This document shows, one piece after another, positions 45,301 through 53,375 of a stretch of DNA of 64,000 bases. Below the pieces are notes generated by a model that was given only the letters and a program-made list of their open reading frames with translations, was not told the origin of the DNA and searched no databases. Location of the stretch: assembly GCA_032027125.1 (NCBI GenBank), contig JAVSMQ010000001.1, positions 656,160-720,159 on the forward strand. Direction: 5' to 3'. The translations under genes were made by a program, and so were the position numbers. This DNA is from JANJTB01 sp032027125. Lineage in GTDB: Bacteria > Bacteroidota > Ignavibacteria > Kapaibacteriales > UBA2268. Each line of letters opens with the position of its first letter. Position 1 is the stretch's first letter.

Positions 45301-46072
45301 TTTCTTTGCCCAAAGTTAAAATTGAATCTTGAAATAAATTATAAAAGAATATAATCGGAATAAAGCTTCGCATCAAACGGGCTTGAGTAGATTCTCCAAA
45401 AAAATATTTTAATGGCGGACAGTCATATCCTGCAGCAGATAACATTCCAAAAGAAGAGATAAACATTACAATTGCAGTCGGCAATGCTACGGGAACATAT
45501 GTACCGCCATACAGAAAAGGTACACCAAACCAATAACCGGTTATTAGAATATATCCGACAAATAAAATTAATGTACTGAATATAGCTGAGATTTTTTCAA
45601 ATTTATAAATTATTAAAATAAGCGATATACTATAAACAATAAAATTTAAAGCAGTAATAAGCGACATTTTACCGATATACATATTACCAATTAATTTATG
45701 ATGCCCTCCCAATATCTCGCTAAAATTATATGTATAATTTGTCAAAAAATCAATTGAAGCAAGAATTCCAATTAGACCTACAAAAATACTCAGAGCTAAA
45801 ATCAGATATTGTAATCTACGGTTATTCCTGCTCTTATCAATAAGCAAAATCACCAAACCTATTATAATAAATAACAATGCAGATTCATCTGCCATAGGTA
45901 TATAATCTTTGCCCAAATTGAAAAGAAAATAATTTCCAAAGATATAACCGGCAAGAATTACAATTCCAATTATAAACGCAAATGCTCCGCTAAAAAACCT
46001 AATTAGATTTAGACTTCTAATAGCAGAATCATGTGACGGCTGATTGTTATTTATTCCATTTGTAATATTCAC
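42395..46072 (-). CDS. Membrane-bound multi-PAS hybrid sensor kinase
   Basis: The 1225-residue protein begins with about eight hydrophobic segments (about 28-290) forming a membrane sensor module. A coil with repeated Glu/Lys follows (about 290-365), then four PAS domains (starting near 370, 495, 605 and 730; for example YRNIFENAREGIFQTN and YQTLIEKAADGIVLLD). HisKA (MSHEIRTPLNGIIGFSRML), HATPase (NLINNAIKFT, DTGVGI, GAGLGLAICKGLVELLGG) and a receiver (ILIAEDDWVS, LILMDIKMPVMDG, SKPYD) complete it. The kinase-receiver half is a close paralog of 21389-23041. The start is GTG at 46072. The signal is unknown; multiple PAS domains suggest redox, light or ligand sensing. Confidence 0.93.
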   Translation of the reverse strand: MNITNGINNNQPSHDSAIRSLNLIRFFSGAFAFIIGIVILAGYIFGNYFLFNLGKDYIPMADESALLFIIIGLVILLIDKSRNNRRLQYLILALSIFVGLIGILASIDFLTNYTYNFSEILGGHHKLIGNMYIGKMSLITALNFIVYSISLILIIYKFEKISAIFSTLILFVGYILITGYWFGVPFLYGGTYVPVALPTAIVMFISSFGMLSAAGYDCPPLKYFFGESTQARLMRSFIPIIFFYNLFQDSILTLGKENINSYFALQNSIVDILSLILTSFIISLVSRSLGKSIDNNIAERTKAEEEMRSSRDSLVKLNMELETSRESVLNNMKETAEARNTLEIKNIELEKEISNRKHAEEALRKSEEKYRNIFENAREGIFQTNINGTYISVNPALAKMLGFDSPEELINTIRDISKDSYYDPIERDKYLKMIEKDGFVEGYEYEVKHKDGTKLWFYEDSRAVKDENGRIQYFEGFVLDITERKKIEEEINSLAKFPSENPGPILRISNVGKLFYINEAGLEKLPKWNLQIGKSAPNMLQSVVNKAIETCEIQIIELIHEDVVYSFYVTPIAEAGYANLYGQDITERKLAENKIAKLGLHYQTLIEKAADGIVLLDSNAQFKYVSPSARKMFGYGLTEEISVNPAELTHPDDLQMVLSHLGKLFEVPDYVPTLDYRFAHKEGHWICVETTFSNHLSDPNVESIILNFRDITERKHAEDKIKDTQILLQACIESPKDMIVLEIDNNFQYLNFNSYHKNVMALAYGVDVEIGMNLLDCITNEDDRKKSKINYDRALDGENHITIEEYGDFERYYYETRYNPIFNDKNEIIGATAFSANITERILIEQELTIAKERAEESDNLKTAFLQNMSHEIRTPLNGIIGFSRMLVSEDLSSEDIQDFTNMISLSSERLIEIVNNVLDMSKIQTGQIETVSEPIVINSLFSDLFDFFSHLAEEKNISLNYHNTDDFGRTIYTDEGKLHQIFTNLINNAIKFTHSGGIDYGYEIIDNTIQFYVKDTGVGITEDLHEKIFERFTQAEQSISRSYEGAGLGLAICKGLVELLGGSIRVESEINNGTAFYFTLPLTVGILQSQEDNEIPENSVLIMKSKILIAEDDWVSAQYLIRFFENSKTVLIHAENGKEAVELVKITPDIDLILMDIKMPVMDGIEAAALIKIIRPDLPIIAQTAYAFYDDKQKILSAGFDDYISKPYDTKILNELIDKYLKCN

Positions 46073-46437
46073 TATCTTAAAATTCCAATTTGATTTGTTT
46101 AATAGACTAAAATGAATTGTTCTGACTTATTTATGTTCACAATTACGCTTTCAAAGGTTCTATATTTTAAATAACTGCTGAGTCTATACAATCTGAAGCA
46201 AGTATAATAAAAATCAAGTCAATATTTGAGATTATTTTTTATTTTTTTCACTAAATTTAAAGTGCTTCATTCACCTTTCAATTCATCAATTCTATCGTAA
46301 AATAAATAATAAAAAAATAAACAGAAATAAAAATTGAATTTTCAATAAACTTAGTTCAATATTTGCATAAGTTTTCCTATTTTTGATATAAGCATAATGT
46401 GTGATTATGTGAAAAGAATGTCAATAATGGAACAAAG
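46073..46437. promoter_or_regulatory. Divergent intergenic region between the multi-PAS kinase and ptb
   Basis: AT-rich; TATTTTTG (46378-46385), 53 bases before the ptb ATG, matches the -7 consensus, without a well-spaced TTTG. No gene is seen. Confidence 0.35.
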
Positions 46438-47334
46438 ATGGAACTTAAAAATTTAGATAGCTTTATAGATATAGCAAAACTAAAGTCAAAAAAGAAGATT
46501 GCAGTAGCAGCAGCAGAAGATGAACCTGTTTTGATGGCAATTGCAGATGCAATGAAACATGGAATTGCCGACCCGATATTAGTTGGTAACAAAACAAAAA
46601 TCAAAGTAATTGCAGATGCAATTGGTATGGATTTAAGTAAAATTGACATTGTGGAAGAAAATGACCCTGCCAAATCTGCAAGAATAGCCGTCCAACTCGT
46701 ACGAGATAATTCAGCACAAATTCTTATGAAGGGTTATGTCAATACATCCGATTATCTGAGAGCCGTATTAAATAAGGATTCGGGGCTGAGAAGCGGTGAA
46801 CTTCTTTCGCATATCGGATTCTTTGATGTACCGGCTTATCACAAATTGATAGCACTTACCGATGCCGCACAGAATATAGCACCTGATTTAACCGAAAAAA
46901 TAGCGATGATAAATAATGCAGTTGACTTATTCCACAGATTAGGCGTTTCAAATCCTAAGATAGCAGTTATTGCCGCTATTGAGGGTGTTAATCTTAAAAT
47001 GAGCGCTACGACCGACGCAGCAATACTTACAGTTATGAACAGACGTAATCAAATCAAAGGATGTACAATAGACGGACCATTGGCTTTTGACAATGCTGTC
47101 AGTAAAGAAGCTGCTGAACATAAAGGAATTATCAGTGATGTTGCCGGTGACGCGGATTTAATTTTTGCACATAATATTGAAGTCGGCAATGCCCTTTATA
47201 AGAGCTTCACCTGCTTCGGCGGTTCATCTGTAGCTGCAATTATACTTGGTGCTTCCGTACCGATTGTATTGACTTCAAGAGCTGATTCAGACAGAAGTAA
47301 ATTAATGTCAATAGCTCTGGCGGCTTCATTTTAA
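46438..47334 (+). CDS. ptb: Phosphate butyryltransferase
   Basis: Converts butyryl-CoA (or branched-chain acyl-CoA) and phosphate to the acyl phosphate. The 298-residue protein matches the phosphate acetyl/butyryltransferase family: VAVAAAEDEPVLMAI, DPILVGNKTKIKVIAD, ILMKGYVNTSDYLRAVL and the C-terminal FGGSSVAAIILGASVPIVLTSRAD. Its length is that of Ptb rather than Pta. It is followed 17 bp later by butyrate kinase, forming the classic pair. Cytoplasmic. Confidence 0.94.
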   Translation: MELKNLDSFIDIAKLKSKKKIAVAAAEDEPVLMAIADAMKHGIADPILVGNKTKIKVIADAIGMDLSKIDIVEENDPAKSARIAVQLVRDNSAQILMKGYVNTSDYLRAVLNKDSGLRSGELLSHIGFFDVPAYHKLIALTDAAQNIAPDLTEKIAMINNAVDLFHRLGVSNPKIAVIAAIEGVNLKMSATTDAAILTVMNRRNQIKGCTIDGPLAFDNAVSKEAAEHKGIISDVAGDADLIFAHNIEVGNALYKSFTCFGGSSVAAIILGASVPIVLTSRADSDRSKLMSIALAASF

Positions 47335-47350
47335 TTTACAGGAGATAATT

Positions 47351-48421
47351 ATGAAGATATTAGCTATTAATCCCGGCTCAACTTCTACTAAGATAGCAGT
47401 GTTTGAAGATTTGGTAATGAAATACGAGCAAACTTTCAGACACAGCGTTGAAGAGTTATCCGGGTACGAGTCAATTATTGAACAATATGAATTTCGCCGT
47501 GATGTTATTTTAGAATTCCTTAAGCATCAGAATGATTCACCCGATTCAATTGACCTTTTTGTCGGTAGAGGCGGATTAGTCAAACCGATACCCGGAGGTG
47601 TCTATAGAGTTAACGAATCTCTTTTAAGAGACCTCAGAAAAGGTGTGATGGGTGAACATGCTTCAAATCTTGGCGGAATATTAGCTTATGAAATTGCAAA
47701 AAGTGTGGGTAAAAAGGAAGAATCTTTTATTGTTGACCCCGTAGTTGTTGACGAACTGGATGAAATAGCACGTTTCTCCGGCAGACCTGAGCTGCCGAGA
47801 CTGAGCATTTTCCATGCTCTGAATCAGAAAGCTGTAGCAAGAAGATTTGCACGCGAACATAACAGAAAGTATCAGGATTTGTCGCTTATAGTTGTTCATC
47901 TGGGAGGCGGTATAACAGTTGGTGCCCACAAAAACGGCAGAGTTGTTGATGTAAATAACGGATTGGACGGTGATGGTCCTTTTTCACCGGAACGTGCCGG
48001 CAGTCTGCCTTCGGGAGCGCTTGTAAAACTTTGCTTTTCGGGAAAGTATCAGCTACATGAAGTACGAAAAATGATTACCGGTGCAGGCGGAATGGTTGCT
48101 TATCTTGGAACAAATAATGGTACGGAAGTAGAAAAAAAGATTGAAAATGAAGACTGTCAGGCTAAAATGGTATATTTAGCTATGGCTTATCAGATTGCCA
48201 AAGAGATAGGAGCCTGTGCTGCTGTGCTTTCAGGAAGAATTGATGCAATTATTCTTACAGGCGGGCTTGCATATTCCGAAATGCTTACAAAATGGATTTC
48301 AAAAAGAGTTGCATTTTTAGCTCCGGTTCATATTTACCCGGGTGAGGACGAACTTCAGGCATTAGTCGAGGGAGTTTACTATGCCGCCAAAGGAGAAATT
48401 CAAATAAGGGATTATGTTTAG
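47351..48421 (+). CDS. buk: Butyrate kinase
   Basis: ASKHA-fold kinase that uses the acyl phosphate to make ATP and butyrate, or a branched-chain acid. Signatures over 356 residues: NPGSTSTKIAVFED, VGRGGLVKPIPGGVYRVN, VDPVVVDELDEIARFSG, LSIFHALNQKAVARR, VHLGGGITVGAHKNGRVVDV and ILTGGLAYSEML. AGGAGA lies upstream of the ATG. With Ptb it gives substrate-level phosphorylation at the end of a fermentation or amino-acid degradation route, and may run in reverse. A terminator follows. Confidence 0.96.
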   Translation: MKILAINPGSTSTKIAVFEDLVMKYEQTFRHSVEELSGYESIIEQYEFRRDVILEFLKHQNDSPDSIDLFVGRGGLVKPIPGGVYRVNESLLRDLRKGVMGEHASNLGGILAYEIAKSVGKKEESFIVDPVVVDELDEIARFSGRPELPRLSIFHALNQKAVARRFAREHNRKYQDLSLIVVHLGGGITVGAHKNGRVVDVNNGLDGDGPFSPERAGSLPSGALVKLCFSGKYQLHEVRKMITGAGGMVAYLGTNNGTEVEKKIENEDCQAKMVYLAMAYQIAKEIGACAAVLSGRIDAIILTGGLAYSEMLTKWISKRVAFLAPVHIYPGEDELQALVEGVYYAAKGEIQIRDYV

Positions 48422-48475
48422 AATTTAGAAACATCTGAAGGTGATTAAGGGGTGGTTGCTTTATTCTCCTTCTCT

Positions 48476-48514
48476 ATCAGCCCGTGGCTTTAGCTGTGGG
48501 CTGATTTTTTTTTT
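48476..48514 (+). terminator. Terminator of ptb-buk, built on the ATCAGCCC palindrome
   Basis: ATCAGCCCGTGGC pairs with GCTGTGGGCTGAT (13 bp with G-T pairs) and a run of about ten T follows. It is a dispersed palindrome family member recruited as a terminator. Confidence 0.82.
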
Positions 48515-48746
48515 GGGGGGGTGGATTTTGTTTTTGTCCTCCGCCGGCGGAGGTGTCACGGAGTGACGGAGGTGGATTTGTGGCTTCCGTCGGGCTGTGT
48601 TTTTTCTACCGACAGGTCACTCCCCTGGAGTTGGGGATGGTGTTTTCCGTCTGTTATGCTTTTTCTACAAACAGGACACTCATACAGAGTTGGAAGCAAT
48701 GCTGAATGCTGAATTATGAATGCTGAATTCAGAATTCAGCATTCAG
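48515..48746. repeat. Dispersed repeat cluster between buk and der
   Basis: Contains CCTCCGCCGGCGGAGG with GTGTCACGGAGTGACGGAGG (48536-48574, the inverse of the copy at 42174), CACTCCCCTGGAGTTGG, CACTCATACAGAGTTGG, and AATGCTGAATGCTGAATTA iterations. No gene is seen. Confidence 0.65.
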
Positions 48747-48779
48747 AAAAGTCCGGCATTATCGACATGCCGGACTTTT
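48747..48779. terminator. Bidirectional terminator downstream of der
   Basis: AAAAGTCCGGCA pairs with TGCCGGACTTTT, with A and T flanks on both strands. It sits where der and the buk-side transcripts converge. Confidence 0.85.
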
Positions 48780-48811
48780 AAATTTTTATAATATTGACAA
48801 ATCAAGGTAAA

Positions 48812-50137
48812 CTATTCTCTTTCATTCCATGGTTGATTTTTCTTTCTGAATATAAAAGAAACAGGTGTACCTGAGAAATCGAAACTGCGTCGCATTGTTC
48901 TCTCGATAAATCTTTTGTAAGACTCGGGAATAAGCTGCGGATGATTACAGAAAAATGCAAATACCGGCGGCTCTGTGCCTACCTGAGTGATATAATTGAT
49001 TCGTAGGTCATATCCTCTAACTGATGGCGGCGGTGTGCGGTCAAGTTGCTGCAGCATTACTTCATTAAGCTCTGAGGTTTTGATACGGGTGAGCCTTCTC
49101 TCCCTTATTTCTTTCGACATATCAATAATTTTATGTAATCTCTGTTTTGTAACAGCAGAGACAAAGGTGATTGGAACGTAATCAAAGGTTTTCATATCTT
49201 CTCTGATTTTTGTAATCCATTCTTCTGTTGTCTGGGTCTCTTTTTCGATTAAGTCCCATTTATTGATTGCAATAAGGATTCCTTTACGCGCATCATTAAC
49301 CTGATTGATAATTTTCTTATCCTGGTCTTCCAGACCTCTTTCAGCATCAATAACAACAACAGCAATATCGCATCTTTCGATTGCCCTCGAAGTTCGGAGC
49401 ATCGAATACATTTCAATATTTTCTTTAACCTGAGAGCGTTTTCTAAGACCTGCTGTATCAATAAGTACAATATCATCTCCAAAATATTTTATTACAGAGT
49501 CAACAGAATCCCGCGTTGTACCGGGAATATCTGTAACGATAGACCTTTCCTTGCCTGTCAGAGCGTTGGTTATGCTGGATTTGCCGACATTCGGTCTGCC
49601 GATGATTGCAATTTTCAATCTTCCGTCTTCTTCATCCGGGTCGAAATCTCTCAGATTGCTGACGACATCATCAAGAAAATCTCCGGTATTATGTCCGTTC
49701 AAAGCAGAAATCGGATAAGGGTCGCCAAGACCTAAACCATAGAACTCATGAGAATAATTATCCTGAATTGTATTATCACATTTATTCACAAGTAAAATTA
49801 CTTTCTTGTTTGTTGTCCTGAGAATTCTGGCTATATCATTATCAAACGGTGTAACGCCGTCGCGTCCGTCGGCAATAAAAATGATTGAATCTGCTTCTTC
49901 AATTGCTATCATAGCCTGCTCGCGAATAGCACGCTCCATATTGTCTTCACTTCCGGGAATAAAACCACCGGTATCTATAATCATAAATCTGATGCCGTTC
50001 CATTCGCAAACGCCATAAATTCTGTCCCTGGTCACACCGGGGGTATCATCAACTATAGCCTCCCTCTGCCCTACCAACCTGTTAAAAAGAGTTGATTTGC
50101 CTACATTAGGTCTTCCTACAATTGCAACTAAATTCAT
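48812..50137 (-). CDS. der: Ribosome assembly GTPase Der (EngA)
   Basis: Double-GTPase needed for 50S assembly. The 441 residues have two G domains in tandem: GRPNVGKSTLFNRLVGQ then DTPGVTRDR, and GRPNVGKSSITNAL then DIPGTTRDSVDSV, each with its own NKxD (VNKCDN and INKWDL). A C-terminal KH-like domain follows (about 355-441). The ATG at 50137, with GGAGAG upstream, is chosen over a TTG 12 bases earlier. It is the last gene of an apparent minus-strand unit with the GWxTD gene 15 bp upstream. Confidence 0.97.
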   Translation of the reverse strand: MNLVAIVGRPNVGKSTLFNRLVGQREAIVDDTPGVTRDRIYGVCEWNGIRFMIIDTGGFIPGSEDNMERAIREQAMIAIEEADSIIFIADGRDGVTPFDNDIARILRTTNKKVILLVNKCDNTIQDNYSHEFYGLGLGDPYPISALNGHNTGDFLDDVVSNLRDFDPDEEDGRLKIAIIGRPNVGKSSITNALTGKERSIVTDIPGTTRDSVDSVIKYFGDDIVLIDTAGLRKRSQVKENIEMYSMLRTSRAIERCDIAVVVIDAERGLEDQDKKIINQVNDARKGILIAINKWDLIEKETQTTEEWITKIREDMKTFDYVPITFVSAVTKQRLHKIIDMSKEIRERRLTRIKTSELNEVMLQQLDRTPPPSVRGYDLRINYITQVGTEPPVFAFFCNHPQLIPESYKRFIERTMRRSFDFSGTPVSFIFRKKNQPWNERE

Positions 50138-50152
50138 TAATCTCTCCAAAAA

Positions 50153-51460
50153 CTATCTGTTGTATCTATACTTTTCTGTTATACTAATGGGTCTTATCAT
50201 ACGAAAATCACCGAAACCGGAATTGTCAACGAACAAAAATTCACGATTGTTCATATAAGACCACCTTTCATAAATCCTGCCGTCGTTATAATTATTCTGT
50301 TTGTCAATTGTATTAGGGGGACCGAAAACTACATAAACCATACCCTTATCTGTCATCCATCCTTCCTGAAATGATTTGAATGCCTTGTTTGCATAATCTA
50401 TTCTGGAATAATAATCGTCAAATGCTTCATTTCTGTCTGTACCGGGAGATGGGTCTTGTTTATTCCAAAAGGCTTCGAATCTTTTTTGTCTCTCGCCTTT
50501 TGTTTCTCCGGCTTTTATAAAATCAATATCTGTTTGATATGCAATATACCTAAGCTGCTTTACCGCTAAATCAATATCAGCAAGTATATTTCCGCCCATT
50601 GACAGTATATAGTTAATTGAGCGCTGAGTAACAGCCAGCACTTTCCCTGCTTTCAAGTCTGTCAGAGTATCCGGCTCCAATGCTGTTATACGCAGGATAT
50701 ACGTGCCTGTTGTCATTTCGTCCACACGCGGGATTTGTAAAAATGTCTGTGTTCTGTTATTAACAGCCGGTTTGCGGATTCGGTTGCTAAAGGCTGTTAC
50801 CTCATTTTTAGAATCCAGAATTTCCCAGACATAATCAACCGAATCGGTTACATACCGTAACTTATAAGACTCGAAAAAAGCAAAATATCCTGAATTAAGG
50901 CTGCCGATATTATCTGAAATATGAGGGGTAATCTTATATTTACCACCGGTTTCTTCTATTGAACTGAGAAGCATTATCCCGCTAAGCGAAAAGTCGAATT
51001 CCCCGAAATCAAGTATTGTAATTACACGGTTCTTTTCCCAGTTAAGCTTGCTGAATTTATCTGTTATTTGTGTGGTGACTTTATATTTACCGGGTTTGAG
51101 ATAAAAAATGGACTGCGAATAATCAAATTTTCCTGTGCCGCCGCGGGATACGAAATAATCTTCTTCACGGATTTTTTTATCAAAATTGCTTGATTCAATC
51201 CTCGTTCCCGTCGAATCAGTTATGTTAATAAGAATTTGATATGATGCCCCGAAAACACTACCGCTTTTAATAAAATTTAATGTTTCATAAGGTACCAGCA
51301 GCAGAACATCTACTCTGCCGTTATCAAGAGAATCGCCCTGAAAAACAACAGCATCGAAAAAAAAGCTTTCTGAGGCTTCCAGTGGTGTGTTCTCGCTGTA
51401 TAATCTACAAAAAGAAAATACAGTAATAGCATATATTAAAAACTTGACAACAATTTTCAT
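50153..51460 (-). CDS. GWxTD domain-containing secreted protein
   Basis: The 435-residue protein has a signal peptide (about 1-22, ending RLYS) and the GWxTD region near its end (QEGWMTDKGMVYVVFGPPN followed by IYERWSYMNNREFLFVD). The preceding half is a beta-rich domain of unknown fold. GWxTD proteins are found throughout the FCB group and are of unknown function, with a presumed envelope location. It lies upstream of der with 15 bp between, a pairing that hints at a shared unit rather than a shared function. Confidence 0.86.
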   Translation of the reverse strand: MKIVVKFLIYAITVFSFCRLYSENTPLEASESFFFDAVVFQGDSLDNGRVDVLLLVPYETLNFIKSGSVFGASYQILINITDSTGTRIESSNFDKKIREEDYFVSRGGTGKFDYSQSIFYLKPGKYKVTTQITDKFSKLNWEKNRVITILDFGEFDFSLSGIMLLSSIEETGGKYKITPHISDNIGSLNSGYFAFFESYKLRYVTDSVDYVWEILDSKNEVTAFSNRIRKPAVNNRTQTFLQIPRVDEMTTGTYILRITALEPDTLTDLKAGKVLAVTQRSINYILSMGGNILADIDLAVKQLRYIAYQTDIDFIKAGETKGERQKRFEAFWNKQDPSPGTDRNEAFDDYYSRIDYANKAFKSFQEGWMTDKGMVYVVFGPPNTIDKQNNYNDGRIYERWSYMNNREFLFVDNSGFGDFRMIRPISITEKYRYNR

Positions 51461-51610
51461 AAATAAAAAGTCAGATTATTTTTCTAATTAAGTATAAGAC
51501 ATAAAAAATGAGTATTTATTTGCTGACTGAATTTCTATATCATTAAATACATATAATTTAGAACAATTTATGGCTGTACATACAGAAATGATTCATATAA
51601 GAAACAGAAA

Positions 51611-52405
51611 CTAATCCAATGCTTCACAAATCATTTTCAGCTGACGGGTCATACCGGTATTATGAACTCTTATATATTCAATTTTATATTTCAAAAGGAG
51701 TGAATGAATAATGACTGTTGCAAAGTCTCTTTCTGAAGGCACATCAATACCCAGCATTTTACCAATAAATGATTTACGTGATAATCCCAGAAGCAGCGGT
51801 ACATTCAATTGATACAATCTATCGAAATTCTTTAGAATCTCTAAGTTGTTTTCAAAACTTTTGGCAAATCCTATACCCGGGTCAGCAATGATTTTGGTAG
51901 CACCTGATTTTTTCGCAGATTCAATTGAAGTACGCAATTCACCAAGCAGTTCATCCCATAAATTATTATAATGTGGTGATTGCTGCATTGTTTTGGGATT
52001 TTCACGAGAGTGCATTAATATTATCGGAACATCATACTGACCTGCTAATTCTGCCAATCTCGGCTGCTTTCGCAAACAGGAAACATCATTTATCATATTA
52101 CATCCCAAATCCAAAGCCGTTCGGGCAACTTCATATTTTGTAGTGTCAACAGAAATTTTTATTTGCGGCTGGATATTCTTAATTTTTTTTATAACAGGAA
52201 TCACTCTTTGAATCTCAGTTTCGGTATCAATTGATTCGGCTCCCGGCTTGGTACTTTCTCCACCAATATCTATAATATCAGCACCGTGATCAATCATTTT
52301 CAAAGCAAAGTCAACTGCTTTATCTCCCTGATAATGTTCACCCCCGTCCGAGAACGAATCAGGAGTTACATTCAGAATACCGACTACTTGAGGAAAATTT
52401 GTCAT
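51611..52405 (-). CDS. folP: Dihydropteroate synthase
   Basis: Joins 7,8-dihydropterin pyrophosphate and p-aminobenzoate in folate synthesis; target of sulfonamides. The 264 residues show the TIM-barrel motifs GILNVTPDSFSDGG, IDIGGESTKPGA, MINDVSCLR, ILMHSR, IIADPGIGFAKS and LLGLSRKSFIG. Length is normal. It begins 2 bp after the LON-domain gene stop, so the two are co-transcribed. Confidence 0.97.
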   Translation of the reverse strand: MTNFPQVVGILNVTPDSFSDGGEHYQGDKAVDFALKMIDHGADIIDIGGESTKPGAESIDTETEIQRVIPVIKKIKNIQPQIKISVDTTKYEVARTALDLGCNMINDVSCLRKQPRLAELAGQYDVPIILMHSRENPKTMQQSPHYNNLWDELLGELRTSIESAKKSGATKIIADPGIGFAKSFENNLEILKNFDRLYQLNVPLLLGLSRKSFIGKMLGIDVPSERDFATVIIHSLLLKYKIEYIRVHNTGMTRQLKMICEALD

Positions 52406-52407
52406 AA

Positions 52408-53040
52408 TTAGATTTGATTAGGGTTGAGATAACCGTCATTTTTTACAATTGCAGCAATAAATTCTGCTCTTTTGATTAGCGGTTGCACTTTTCTGAAATG
52501 CAGGATAAGAGATTCCAATCTGAGATTTTCACTTCTTATCTCAATGAGTGCCTGTTTTTGTTCGGGTGATAATCCTGCTTTTTGAGCTATCAGAAATGAC
52601 GGATATTTTACCTTGATATCATGAATATTAATTTTATCAATCTTAACACTTGTAATTCCTTCGATAATCTTGTTGAATAAACGGGAAGCTTCTTCAATTA
52701 AGAGTTTATCAGTATCAAAATCATCATCGGCATAAGTTTCCACTTCTGCGGTAAAATATGGTTTTTCACCTTCAATCAATTTTAAAATTCTGAATCTTGA
52801 AATCCCCCGGATAATAATATCCATTTTGCCGTCGGGATATGTTTTCAATATTTCCTTAACCATGGCTGTACAGCCTGACTGATTTATGCCGGCATTCTTT
52901 ACATAATTTATTCCAAATTCCATATCTGACTTGTAACATTCCTGAATTAGAGTTTTGTATCGTTCCTCAAAAATATGGAGAGGATACAGTGCTTCAGGAA
53001 ATAAGACAAGGTTTAACGGAAAAAGCCCAAGTTTTATCAT
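52408..53040 (-). CDS. LON substrate-binding domain protein
   Basis: A 210-residue protein that matches the N-terminal substrate-binding domain of Lon protease alone (LFPLNLVLFPEALYPLHIFEERY, IIIRGISRFRILKL), without the AAA+ or protease parts. Such stand-alone domains are widespread, with an unclear role in protein turnover. The C-terminal helical part ends with a three-helix region (LRLESLILHFRKVQPLIKRAE). It heads the folP unit, with AT-rich DNA before it. Confidence 0.9.
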   Translation of the reverse strand: MIKLGLFPLNLVLFPEALYPLHIFEERYKTLIQECYKSDMEFGINYVKNAGINQSGCTAMVKEILKTYPDGKMDIIIRGISRFRILKLIEGEKPYFTAEVETYADDDFDTDKLLIEEASRLFNKIIEGITSVKIDKINIHDIKVKYPSFLIAQKAGLSPEQKQALIEIRSENLRLESLILHFRKVQPLIKRAEFIAAIVKNDGYLNPNQI

Positions 53041-53375
53041 TCTTTCAAAAATCTAAAAAAAGAAACATAATGAATAACTAAAATAGTACAAAAAATTGAA
53101 TTTATTAATAACAACATAAAATTAATCTAAATATTTTGAATATAAATTGAAAATATAACAAATTTTTACCGATATTTGAATTCTATGATTTAGTATTTAA
53201 AAATTAAACAATATAAAATTAGGTATTCTTGTAATTTTTTTTTCAATGTTAACTTATTTTTCTTTAAAAAGTTTTCCTTGAAAGTTTGAAAGAAGATGTC
53301 AAAATGTAACTTTTATTGATTTTAAGTTTTATTACTAAATTGAACATAAATATTTGTGATTATTGTGAGTGTGTT
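53041..53375. promoter_or_regulatory. AT-rich intergenic region between divergent genes
   Basis: Must hold promoters for the LON-folP unit (minus) and the large T9SS gene (plus). No repeat or gene was recognised and no consensus promoter stands out. Confidence 0.3.
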
